The notes beneath the pieces are model-generated. The model searched no databases. It worked only from the letters and a program-made list of their open reading frames with translations, and was not told the DNA's origin. A stretch of 10,084 nucleotides of DNA. It comes from Pseudomonadota bacterium. Lineage in GTDB: Bacteria; Myxococcota_A; Bradymonadia; UBA4248. Both the position numbers and the translations under genes were made by a program. Positions 1 through 6,202 of this stretch are shown here, in pieces. The stretch is from the NCBI GenBank assembly GCA_009786045.1, contig WQTY01000028.1, positions 1,558-11,641 on the forward strand, in the 5' to 3' direction. Position 1 is the first letter of the stretch; the number at the start of each line of letters is the position of its first letter.

Positions 1-1664
1 AGCCTGGAGAGGTCGCGCACATACCGCGGCAGGATATTTTCGTAGCAGATGATGGGGCCAATCTGGAAGTCGCGGAAAGGCAGCGTCTTGACATCTGTGC
101 CCCGTGTCAGGTTGCCTGCTTCAGGCAGGATGTCATAGATCCAGGGAAACCTGTCTGCGAAGGGGATGTATTCTCCGAACAGGAGGAGGTACTTCTTATG
201 GTAGCTTCCCAGGACGCGGCCGTCGTTGTCGACGAGGTGCGCTGTGTTGAAAATTTGTCGCTCTGATGCACTTGCCTGGTAGAGGGTGTGAAAATCTGTG
301 ACATCGTCGTTTGTGCCGCGCATGGTCAGGGTACCAAAGAGGATGGCGGCATCAAAGCCCCGGATGGGGGAAGACATGTCATAGGGCATGGTCTGGGCGA
401 AAAGATCGTCGCGTCTGTTGTCGCGCAAGGGCTCTGCGCTGGGCAGGTAATAGGTGAGGTCATCCGGGACGAGCCTGAGGAACGGGCAGCGCATGATGTT
501 TGGCGGTTCCTCAGAGCATGGTGTGTAGAACCCGCTGACATAGGCCGGGAAGTAAGGGCTGATGCTCGTATAACCCAGGGTGGTGGCCGCCGACCCCATG
601 GCCCGTGTCAGGGCACGGTGAATCGGCGGCAATGTTCGGAAGGTTTCGCCAAAGGCCAGGTCGATGATGCCGTAGATGCGGCGGGCCTGAGGCTGAAACC
701 AGGGGGCATAGAGCGCATCAATCTGGTGCTCAAGGGGGTAGTCGGTCTGCAGCCGGCTGCCCCAGACATAGGCAGACTGATAGCTGGATTCGGGCCAGAC
801 GATGAGGTCGACGCCCTGAAGGGAGAGCTGGCGCGAGAGGTCATGATGGATGAAGAGGTTATTTTTGAGCTTGTTGGGGTCTTCCTTTTCCCAGATGCCG
901 ATATCGCCTTCGACCATGCCGATGACGAGTTTGGGGGCAGCTGCCTGGATGCTGTCGATGTGCGCGATGCGAAGGGGGGCGTAAATGGCGCAGAACAGAA
1001 TGTAGCCACCGGCGAGGCCCAGGAACAGCTTTGAGATTTTATATTCCCGTTTGCGCCATCGCGATACGAGGTGGAGGGAGATCTCATAGAGGATGAAGTT
1101 GACGCATAAGATGAGGAGCGTGATGCCCAGAACGCCGAGGATGTCTGCGACCTGGACGGCGGGGATGAAGTTGTACTGGCTGTTTCCGAGGTACCAGGGG
1201 AAGAGCATGGGCCAGAGCATTTCGACGGCCAGAAATACGGGGATACCTGTGACGGCAACGTGTTTTGATGACAGCTTTTGTGTGATGTAAGCCCAGAGTG
1301 CAAAGGCCATGCCCTGAGCAATGCTGAGCACCACACAGAGTGTGCGGGCCAGCCAGAGGGACATGTGGCCAAAGTCGACGAGGAGGTTGCTGATCCAGTA
1401 AAAACCGCCCAGGTTGGTGATGGTTCCGGCAAGGAGTATGAGCCAGAAGGCCTGCCGCGGACGCAGTCCCTGGAAGGCCCACAGCTGGAGGCACAGGGCA
1501 AAGTAGGCCATGTAGAAGAGGTTGAAGTCCGGGTAGGCCAGGAAGACGCAGACGCCGCCAAGACATGCGAGGGCGACTCGCAGCCACCATGGGATATTGA
1601 AGAGGGCTGCGGGAGAGGTGGATGGCCACAGACGGGAGCGCAAATGTTTCAGAAAATTTGGCAT
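1..1664 (-). CDS. lnt: Apolipoprotein N-acyltransferase Lnt (3' end cut by the window edge)
   Basis: Lnt transfers the third acyl chain from phospholipid to the N-terminal cysteine of lipoproteins at the periplasmic face of the inner membrane. The frame is open from ATG 1664 to position 1, giving 554 residues without a stop. Residues ~25-235 hold about six hydrophobic segments, with Lnt-like FYWI and FPWYLG stretches. The nitrilase-type domain follows, starting around KLVIGMVEGDIGIWEK. All three catalytic residues are visible: Glu292 in VWPES, Lys490 in YHKKYLLLFGEYIP and Cys540 in PIICYEN. The Lys-to-Cys spacing (50) is close to E. coli (52), but Glu-to-Lys is 198 against 68, so there is a large insertion. 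The periplasmic C-terminal end and last membrane helix lie outside the window. The start is 4 nt after the def stop with no clear Shine-Dalgarno sequence, so translational coupling is likely. The identification is secure. Confidence 0.95.
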   Translation of the reverse strand, partial: MPNFLKHLRSRLWPSTSPAALFNIPWWLRVALACLGGVCVFLAYPDFNLFYMAYFALCLQLWAFQGLRPRQAFWLILLAGTITNLGGFYWISNLLVDFGHMSLWLARTLCVVLSIAQGMAFALWAYITQKLSSKHVAVTGIPVFLAVEMLWPMLFPWYLGNSQYNFIPAVQVADILGVLGITLLILCVNFILYEISLHLVSRWRKREYKISKLFLGLAGGYILFCAIYAPLRIAHIDSIQAAAPKLVIGMVEGDIGIWEKEDPNKLKNNLFIHHDLSRQLSLQGVDLIVWPESSYQSAYVWGSRLQTDYPLEHQIDALYAPWFQPQARRIYGIIDLAFGETFRTLPPIHRALTRAMGSAATTLGYTSISPYFPAYVSGFYTPCSEEPPNIMRCPFLRLVPDDLTYYLPSAEPLRDNRRDDLFAQTMPYDMSSPIRGFDAAILFGTLTMRGTNDDVTDFHTLYQASASERQIFNTAHLVDNDGRVLGSYHKKYLLLFGEYIPFADRFPWIYDILPEAGNLTRGTDVKTLPFRDFQIGPIICYENILPRYVRDLSR

Positions 1665-1668
1665 GGCT

Positions 1669-2217
1669 TTAGTTCATCTTGCAGTGCAGCTTGGTATCGC
1701 GATAGGTATGTTCGGTGAGTTTGGCGGCATTCTTTGCCCAGTACTTCTTTGTCAGATTGCGCTTGACTGGATTGAGGCGGTCGATAAATAGGCTGCCCTG
1801 AAGGTGGGCGAACTCATGCAGTATGGCAACAGCGCGCAGATCGTGCGCTTCTTCCCGAAACCATTCGCCCCTGGCGTCTCTGGCTTCTATGATGACATGT
1901 TGATGGGTTGGCACTTCTCTATACAGGCCTGGCAGCGACAGGCATCCTTCCTCCCAGAGGATGGGTTTGTCCTGGAGGATGATCCGGGGGTTGATGTAGG
2001 TCCGCAATGCGCTGGGTTCCTCTGGCGTGCTTGTGTCGACCACGAACAGCTGCAGGCTCAGGCCAACTTGCGGGGCTGCCAGGCCGACACCGGCACCTTC
2101 GTGCATGGTTTCGACTATATTGGCGATGAGTTCTGAGAGCGATTCGTCGAAGACCTCAATTGGCTTTGCAACGGCTTTGAGCACAGGGTGCGGGTAGATG
2201 ATTAAGTCCAGAAGCAT
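1669..2217 (-). CDS. def: Peptide deformylase
   Basis: This metalloenzyme removes the formyl group from the N-terminal Met of new proteins in the cytoplasm. It has 182 residues, slightly longer than E. coli (169). The three family motifs are in order: motif 1 GVGLAAPQ (residues 43-50), motif 2 EGCLSLPG (90-97, metal ligand Cys92) and motif 3 HEFAH (134-138, ligands His134 and His138, catalytic Glu135). Motif 3 is unusual, because the family norm is HExDH and here the fourth residue is Ala. The zinc/iron ligands and Glu are intact, so it is probably active. The ATG at 2217 follows a GAGGAG Shine-Dalgarno sequence 5 nt upstream. It is the first gene of a def-lnt pair (4-nt gap). Many genomes pair def with fmt; fmt is not seen here, though the sequence beyond lnt is not available. 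Confidence 0.96.
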   Translation of the reverse strand: MLLDLIIYPHPVLKAVAKPIEVFDESLSELIANIVETMHEGAGVGLAAPQVGLSLQLFVVDTSTPEEPSALRTYINPRIILQDKPILWEEGCLSLPGLYREVPTHQHVIIEARDARGEWFREEAHDLRAVAILHEFAHLQGSLFIDRLNPVKRNLTKKYWAKNAAKLTEHTYRDTKLHCKMN

Positions 2218-2230
2218 GATTTCTCCTCAG

Positions 2231-2262
2231 GGTACGCCATCCATGGACGCGGATGGCGTATC
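2231..2262 (-). promoter_or_regulatory. Stem-loop in the def 5' leader
   Basis: A perfect 10-bp inverted repeat, TACGCCATCC (2233-2242) and GGATGGCGTA (2251-2260), encloses an 8-nt loop. A G-T and a G-C pair extend it to 2231/2262. It sits between the likely def promoter and the def Shine-Dalgarno sequence (2223-2228), ending only 2 nt from the latter. It could affect leader stability or translation of def-lnt, but no regulator is evident. The structure is plain in the sequence; the function is inferred. Confidence 0.5.
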
Positions 2263-2270
2263 TGTGAAGC

Positions 2271-2300
2271 TTTATAGTGACACATAGGAAGGATTGACAA
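2271..2300 (-). promoter_or_regulatory. Candidate sigma-70 promoter for def-lnt
   Basis: Read on the minus strand, TTGTCA (2300-2295) and TATAAA (2276-2271) are separated by 18 nt, close to -35/-10 consensus. An alternative -35, TTGACG, lies at 2307-2302. The downstream hairpin and Shine-Dalgarno sequence of def follow. This is a pattern match only, with no experimental support. Confidence 0.4.
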
Positions 2301-2320
2301 GCGTCAAAAGGTAAAATGAA

Positions 2321-2884
2321 ATGGAGTTCCTGGATTCTGTGCCAATCTGGCAATTAATTATTTTCACATATTGCATGAGGATTTTCGATGTCGCGCTTGG
2401 GACGATCAGGACGATTTCTGTGGTTCAGGGTCGAATTCCGCTGGCGGTGTGTGTGGGTTTTTTTGAGGTTCTCATCTGGGTGTCTGTCGTGAGCCAGGTG
2501 ATTATCCATATTCGGTCCAGCCCGTGGCTTGCGGTGGCATTTGCAGCGGGTTCTGCGACGGGTTATGCTGTGGGTATAATGATCGAGCGTTTTGTGGCGC
2601 TTGGCACTTCGGTGGTGCGGATGATATCGCAGCATCAGGGGTATGCGGTGGCGGGGGCATTGCGGGAGACAGGGCAGGCGGTGACGACTTTTGATGGCGA
2701 GGGGCGGGATGGGCACTGTCTTCTGATATATGCCATCTGCCCGCGCCGGCAGGCAGATTTTATCATCAAGCGGGCCAGGGAGATCGATCCCAATGTGTTT
2801 TATATCGTGGAGGCCGCGATGCAGGTCAGCACACTTCGTGCGCTCGCGAAGCAGACGAGCTGGCGCAATATGCTGGTGAAGTAG
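2321..2884 (+). CDS. DUF5698/DUF2179 (UPF0316) membrane protein
   Basis: This is a 187-residue protein with an N-terminal membrane domain and a C-terminal soluble domain. Residues ~8-30, 40-63 and 68-90 are hydrophobic. The segment RIFDVALGTIRTISVVQGR (20-38) is the conserved N-terminal part of the DUF5698 family. The tail, from about 105, with TFDGEGRDG (123-131), CPRRQ (140-144) and DPNVFYIVEAA (156-166), matches the DUF2179 domain also found at the C-terminus of YitT-type membrane proteins. Its biochemical role is not established. The ATG at 2321 is preceded by AAAAGG with a 9-nt spacer. An ATG at 2316 is out of frame. It is transcribed divergently from def, with 103 bp between the two starts. 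Bacillus homologues of similar size (UPF0316) support the length. Confidence 0.9.
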   Translation: MEFLDSVPIWQLIIFTYCMRIFDVALGTIRTISVVQGRIPLAVCVGFFEVLIWVSVVSQVIIHIRSSPWLAVAFAAGSATGYAVGIMIERFVALGTSVVRMISQHQGYAVAGALRETGQAVTTFDGEGRDGHCLLIYAICPRRQADFIIKRAREIDPNVFYIVEAAMQVSTLRALAKQTSWRNMLVK

Positions 2885-2885
2885 A

Positions 2886-2913
2886 GGCGGTGAGGGGGAA
2901 ATCCCCCTGCGCC
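2886..2913 (+). repeat. GC-rich stem-loop just after the UPF0316 gene stop
   Basis: AGGGGG (2893-2898) pairs with CCCCCT (2903-2908) around an AAAT loop. An outer GGCG (2886-2889) can pair with CGCC (2910-2913). It starts 2 nt after the stop codon, so it could end or stabilise the upstream transcript. There is no T-tract after it, so it is not a classical intrinsic terminator. Confidence 0.45.
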
Positions 2914-2968
2914 GCTATCGGCACGTAGGCGGGCGGATTGCCATCCGCCCCTACGGCCGATACGCGGC
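2911..2968. repeat. 58-nt near-palindrome, hairpin element copy 1
   Basis: A nested inverted repeat. The core GGGCGGAT (2931-2938) pairs with ATCCGCCC (2943-2950) over a TGCC loop. GTAG (2925-2928) pairs with CTAC (2951-2954), TATCGGC (2916-2922) with GCCGATA (2956-2962), and GCCGC (2911-2915) with GCGGC (2964-2968). About 24 pairs are interrupted by small bulges. The core has the same GGGCG...CGCCCCTAC frame as the two hairpins at 3024-3048 and 3171-3195, suggesting a dispersed REP-like or miniature element. Confidence 0.65.
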
Positions 2969-2978
2969 TACCCCCATA

Positions 2979-2993
2979 GCGGGGACACCCCGC
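2979..2993. repeat. Short GCGGGG/CCCCGC hairpin
   Basis: GCGGGG (2979-2984) and CCCCGC (2988-2993) form a perfect 6-bp stem with an ACA loop, between two of the larger hairpin elements. It may be part of the same composite repeat. No function can be assigned. Confidence 0.4.
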
Positions 2994-3023
2994 AACGCCC
3001 CGTGGTGGATCCTGTTAACGACC

Positions 3024-3048
3024 GGGCGACCGTCCCGGTCGCCCCTAC
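3024..3048. repeat. Hairpin element copy 2 (GGGCGACCG type)
   Basis: GGGCGACCG (3024-3032) and CGGTCGCCC (3036-3044) form a perfect 9-bp stem around TCC, followed by CTAC. The same arms recur at 3171-3191 with the complementary loop GGA, so the two 21-bp cores are exact reverse complements of each other, yet both keep CTAC on the same side. Confidence 0.7.
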
Positions 3049-3133
3049 GGGTGTGTTGCATTGGGCGGCAGATTTAATTTTGTTTTTTCGAGAGATTTTG
3101 GCGTTACGATGTATTTTGCCACTTCACCCACAA

Positions 3134-3153
3134 GCAATGCCGTAAGGCATTGC
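3134..3153. repeat. Perfect 8-bp hairpin with GTAA loop
   Basis: GCAATGCC (3134-3141) and GGCATTGC (3146-3153) enclose GTAA, a GNRA-type tetraloop. CACCC (3125-3129) and GGGTG (3157-3161) could extend the stem outward. It lies 18 bp before hairpin copy 3 and upstream of the flavodiiron gene. It is either part of the repeat cluster or a leader RNA structure. Confidence 0.5.
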
Positions 3154-3159
3154 AGGGGG

Positions 3160-3204
3160 TGTGGGGAGCAGGGCGACCGGGACGGTCGCCCCTACTGCCC
3201 CACA
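3160..3204. repeat. Hairpin element copy 3 with outer stem
   Basis: GGGCGACCG (3171-3179), loop GGA and CGGTCGCCC (3183-3191) are followed by CTAC (3192-3195). An outer stem, TGTGGGG (3160-3166) with CCCCACA (3198-3204), encloses the whole. It ends 35 nt before the flavodiiron start codon. Together the hairpins fill most of the 355-bp non-coding stretch 2885-3239. The remainder is an AT-rich segment (about 3069-3120) in which I see no convincing promoter. Confidence 0.65.
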
Positions 3205-3239
3205 AAAATAAAAAATTAGGTTATAGAAGGAGACAGGAT

Positions 3240-4454
3240 ATGTCAGGTTTGTCAGCGGTGAAGATGGGCGAGGCGACGTATTGGGTTGGCGCCATCGACT
3301 GGACGCTTCGGAATTTCCATGGCTATGAGACGCGCCGTGGTACGACGTATAACGCGTATTTGCTGAAGGGGGATACGGGTTATATTTTGGTGGACACGGT
3401 GAAGCGCGGGTTTGAGCGCGAGCTTCTTGCCCGGGTTTCGTCGGTGTGCAATCCCGGGGAGATTCGTGCGATTATCAGCAATCATGCGGAGATGGATCAC
3501 ACGGGGGGGCTGATTGAGGTTTTGCGGCATGTGTCGGGGGACTGTGTTGTTTATGCGTCGGAGATGGGGGTCAGGGCGCTGAGGGCGCAGTTTGGCGATG
3601 CGGTGGAGGCCAGGGCTGTGGCGGATGGTTCGACGCTGTCGATCGACGGACGTTCGCTGATGTTCCTGGAGACGAGGATGCTTCACTGGCCGGACAGCAT
3701 GTTTTGTTACGATGCGCTGGACAGGTTTTTGTTTACGAATGATGCTTTTGGCATGCACTACGCGAGTCTGGAGCGCTGGTATGATGCGTGTGATCCGGCC
3801 ATTCTTGAAGAGGAGAGCCGGAAGTATTATGCCAATATCCTTACGCCCTATAGTGCAATCGTGGCGAAGCTTTGCAGGAAGTATCGCGAGTTGAATCTGG
3901 ATGTGGCGTGTGTGGCGCCGGATCATGGGGTGGCGTGGCGCGGTGCGGGCATATTGCACATCATCGAGCGGTATGAGGCGTGGAGTAACAAGACGAAGCC
4001 AGCCCATCGTGCCGTGGTGGCATATGACACGATGTGGCATTCGACCGAGATAATGGCCAGGGCGGTGTCTGAGGGCATACGTGATGGCGGCGTTGATTGT
4101 GAGGTGATGCCGCTTGGAAAAGTGCATCGCAGTGATGTGGCGCAGGCACTGTTGACAGCGGATATGCTGGTGGTGGGCAGCCCGACGCTGAATCAGGGGA
4201 TGTTGCCTGGTGTAGCGGATGTTCTCTGCTATTTGCGTGGTTTGAAGTTTCCGCTTCGGCTTGGTGCCGCGTTTGGCTCATATGGCTGGATGGCGTATGG
4301 GACGAAAGCGGTGCATGGGGAGCTTGCGGCGATGTGTGAAGAGACGATGCCGCCGCTGGATGTGAATTATGTGCCTTCGAGTCGTGATGAGGAAGCGTGC
4401 CGGTCATTTGGCGAGAGTCTGGCGCTCAGGCTTTTGTCAAAGAGCGGGGTTTAG
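3240..4454 (+). CDS. Flavodiiron protein (A-type flavoprotein, O2/NO reductase)
   Basis: This cytoplasmic flavodiiron protein is predicted to reduce O2 to water and/or NO to N2O using electrons delivered through FMN. It has 404 residues, the normal length for the two-domain class. The N-terminal metallo-beta-lactamase-like domain (residues ~10-250) shows a full set of diiron ligands: HAEMDH (His82, Glu84, Asp86, His87), LHWPDSM (His149), NDAF (Asp168) and DHGVAWR (His229). The C-terminal flavodoxin domain (~256-400) has the FMN phosphate loop YDTMWHST (262-269) and GSPT (313-316). There is no C-terminal rubredoxin or flavin-reductase domain, so a separate electron donor is needed and is not encoded nearby. 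The ATG at 3240 follows AAGGAG with a 7-nt spacer. An in-frame ATG at 3150 lies in the hairpin repeats and is unlikely. It appears to stand alone, between hairpin DNA and frr. Substrate preference cannot be read from the sequence. Confidence 0.93.
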   Translation: MSGLSAVKMGEATYWVGAIDWTLRNFHGYETRRGTTYNAYLLKGDTGYILVDTVKRGFERELLARVSSVCNPGEIRAIISNHAEMDHTGGLIEVLRHVSGDCVVYASEMGVRALRAQFGDAVEARAVADGSTLSIDGRSLMFLETRMLHWPDSMFCYDALDRFLFTNDAFGMHYASLERWYDACDPAILEEESRKYYANILTPYSAIVAKLCRKYRELNLDVACVAPDHGVAWRGAGILHIIERYEAWSNKTKPAHRAVVAYDTMWHSTEIMARAVSEGIRDGGVDCEVMPLGKVHRSDVAQALLTADMLVVGSPTLNQGMLPGVADVLCYLRGLKFPLRLGAAFGSYGWMAYGTKAVHGELAAMCEETMPPLDVNYVPSSRDEEACRSFGESLALRLLSKSGV

Positions 4455-4468
4455 ATTTTGCGTTGTTG

Positions 4469-4505
4469 CTTTGGCAATGTGAGGGTTGCCAAGGCTTCGT
4501 TTTGC
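4469..4505 (+). terminator. Possible intrinsic terminator after the flavodiiron gene
   Basis: CTTTGGCAA (4469-4477) and TTGCCAAGG (4486-4494) form a 9-bp stem with one G-T pair and an 8-nt loop, 14 nt after the stop codon. A short T-run (TTTT, 4500-4503) follows after five bases. The stem is good but the T-run is short and displaced, so this is a moderate call. The rest of the 138-bp gap before frr holds T-rich sequence but no promoter I can defend. Confidence 0.4.
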
Positions 4506-4592
4506 CAGTATGTTTCCCGCGATTTTTGTTTCTGCGTTTTTTCGCGCAACACCACACACGGACAAGGTATTGCCTTAACTCGGAGGTCATTC

Positions 4593-5150
4593 ATGGTCGC
4601 AGAGCTATTGTCAGAGCTGGGTATTGGGTATGAACAGGCGGTTGTGTCGCTTCGCCGCGAGGCAGCAAAGATTCGGACTGGGCGCGCCAACCCGAATATG
4701 CTGGAGGGGATTCGGGTCGACTATTATGGCACGCCAACGCCGATTATGCAGATTGCGGCGGTGAAGGTTGCGGATGCACGCATGATCACGATTCAGCCCT
4801 GGGAGAAAAACATGATCAACGTCATTGAGAAGGCGATCATGGTATCGGACTTGGGTTTGAACCCTTCGAATGATGGGACGCTGATTCGGCTTCCGGTGCC
4901 GCCGCTGACGGGTGAGCGGCGCAGGGAGTTTTCCAAGCAGGTTCGCGACTTGGGTGAGAAGACCAAGATTGCGGTTCGCAACCAGCGCCGGGACATCAAC
5001 GATCTACTTAAGTCGATGCAGAAGGATGGGGAAATCACTGAGGACGACTTGAAGCGTTCTCTGACGAAAGTTCAGGAAATCACGGACGAGGTGACGAAGA
5101 AGATCGACGAAGTGGTCGCCGAAAAAGAGAAAGAGATCATGGAGATGTAG
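4593..5150 (+). CDS. frr: Ribosome recycling factor
   Basis: RRF acts with EF-G to split the post-termination ribosome in the cytoplasm. The product is 185 residues, exactly the E. coli length. Conserved blocks are KIRTGRANP (residues 29-37), YYGTPTP (48-54), EKAIMVSDLGLNPS, the RLPVPPLTGERR block and VRNQRRD. The ATG at 4593 follows CGGAGGT (4581-4587) with a 5-nt gap and gives the family's standard N-terminus. An in-frame ATG at 4458 would add 45 residues unlike RRF and is rejected. frr usually follows pyrH in the rpsB-tsf-pyrH-frr order. Here it is detached from pyrH and follows the flavodiiron gene, convergent with the phosphatase-like gene (42-bp gap). Confidence 0.97.
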   Translation: MVAELLSELGIGYEQAVVSLRREAAKIRTGRANPNMLEGIRVDYYGTPTPIMQIAAVKVADARMITIQPWEKNMINVIEKAIMVSDLGLNPSNDGTLIRLPVPPLTGERRREFSKQVRDLGEKTKIAVRNQRRDINDLLKSMQKDGEITEDDLKRSLTKVQEITDEVTKKIDEVVAEKEKEIMEM

Positions 5151-5192
5151 GGTTATCCTGTGTCTCGATCTGGTGTGTGGATGGCCGTTCGT

Positions 5193-6065
5193 CTAAGGGT
5201 TTTGCGCGACACGGTGCGTGGCATCAATGGTTGTGTGAACGAGGCGAACGTAGCCTTGGCTGCGTACTTTGAGTCCTCCGAAGCCGCCATTGTTTTCTGC
5301 CGAGTAGATGCCGAGGGCATTGTCGATATCCTCCTGGTTGATTTCGTAACCGCGGCTTCGCAGGATATCAATGAGGGCCTGGGAGTCTTTTCGTCCCGGG
5401 AAGGCAACAGCAAGCAGTGCACGTGGTACGCTCCAGTTGTGTTGCGTCACGAGCATGAAGGCCAGGAGTGCGCCTGAGCGATCTCCGCCGTGTTCGCAGT
5501 GGATATAGACTTGTTCTGGTGCGTAGTGTTGGATTTCTGCATAGAAACGTTGTGGGTTTGGAAATTTTCCGCCGAATGGAATGTGGATGTGTGCCATGTT
5601 GAGTTGTTCGAGCCTGGCTTTGATGGCACGGAACTCATCGGATGGGATGGAGGCGGCGGTGACGATGAGCTTGACTTGTCGGGCGTGCAATTCGTCGATG
5701 TGTCTGACGTTTGGGCGTGCGCCCAGCCAGTAGCCTTCGGGGACTTGCCGGGTGTTTTTGGGCAGTCCGGCGTAAGATAAGCGGCTTTTTGCACCAAAAG
5801 CAGCTGCCGTGGCGAGGCTTTGCGAGGCCAGGCTGGCAATGTGCCTGAGGTGGGTGATTTGAGCGGGTGTGGGTGCAGGCGAATGGGCAGAAGTGTCTGC
5901 CTGGGTGGTGGTGTGTTCGCTGGAAGGGGCCGGAGAAGTGAGGGCTTGCGCTGAGTTATCTTCGCTTTCGCTGGCGTTATGGCAGGCGGACATGGTTATG
6001 CCGACAGAAAGCACGGCGCCAGCGAGGATGCCACGGCGTTTGAATTTGTGAGATAAGTACGCCAT
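5193..6065 (-). CDS. Predicted lipoprotein with dual-specificity/tyrosine phosphatase signature
   Basis: The protein has 290 residues. The N-terminus (KFKRR, then a hydrophobic run at 12-25) ends in TMSAC, a lipobox-like site with Cys28, predicting a lipoprotein. Residues ~29-68 are a low-complexity Ser/Thr/Ala/Pro linker. The catalytic-like domain (~97-255) includes GYWLGARPN (111-119) and the P-loop IHCEHGGDRSG (188-198), which matches CX5R with Cys190 and Arg196. This is the signature of the cysteine-based phosphatase superfamily. Export of such an enzyme is unusual. The substrate could be a phosphorylated sugar, lipid or inositol rather than protein; this is inference. The ATG at 6065 has no good Shine-Dalgarno sequence. 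It lies downstream of ompA on the same strand (181-bp gap containing a hairpin) and could be co-transcribed with it. The Lnt in this window would be expected to acylate it. Confidence 0.8.
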   Translation of the reverse strand: MAYLSHKFKRRGILAGAVLSVGITMSACHNASESEDNSAQALTSPAPSSEHTTTQADTSAHSPAPTPAQITHLRHIASLASQSLATAAAFGAKSRLSYAGLPKNTRQVPEGYWLGARPNVRHIDELHARQVKLIVTAASIPSDEFRAIKARLEQLNMAHIHIPFGGKFPNPQRFYAEIQHYAPEQVYIHCEHGGDRSGALLAFMLVTQHNWSVPRALLAVAFPGRKDSQALIDILRSRGYEINQEDIDNALGIYSAENNGGFGGLKVRSQGYVRLVHTTIDATHRVAQNP

Positions 6066-6202
6066 TGTGTTTACGCTTTTTGGTGGTGGCGTGCCGCCAG
6101 CTGCTGGTTTGCCGATTGGCCGGTTCGGAGTTAATGGTCAGGTGAAACCAGAACTCATCCAGGCGTGCGGGGCAGACCTGGCGGAATACCGTGCAGGCAG
6201 GG

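Noticed and set aside
288..1034. Plus-strand 248-residue open frame
   Set aside because: It is antisense to lnt, has no recognisable domain or ribosome binding site, and arises from the G/C-rich codons of lnt.
608..1629. Long minus-strand open frames rich in Ser/Pro/Arg over the lnt region
   Set aside because: They overlap lnt in other frames; the lnt frame contains all Lnt motifs and is open throughout, while these translations look like low-complexity shadows.
2294..2322. Plus-strand TTGACA (2294-2299) as a promoter for the UPF0316 gene
   Set aside because: The only -10 candidate at 17-nt spacing, TGAAAT, overlaps the start codon and is poor, so a normal leader is not possible.
3150..3239. 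N-terminal extension of the flavodiiron protein from ATG 3150
   Set aside because: The extension would be translated from the hairpin repeat, and ATG 3240 has an ideal Shine-Dalgarno sequence and the family N-terminus.
2885..3239. CRISPR array
   Set aside because: The repeated hairpins vary in sequence and spacing, there are no regular spacers, and no cas genes are nearby.
3252..4127. Minus-strand 291-residue open frame opposite the flavodiiron gene
   Set aside because: It is an Arg/His-rich antisense shadow of a gene with a complete set of diiron ligands and FMN motifs.
4458..4592. N-terminal extension of ribosome recycling factor from ATG 4458
   Set aside because: The added 45 residues match nothing in RRF, and ATG 4593 with CGGAGGT gives the exact standard length.
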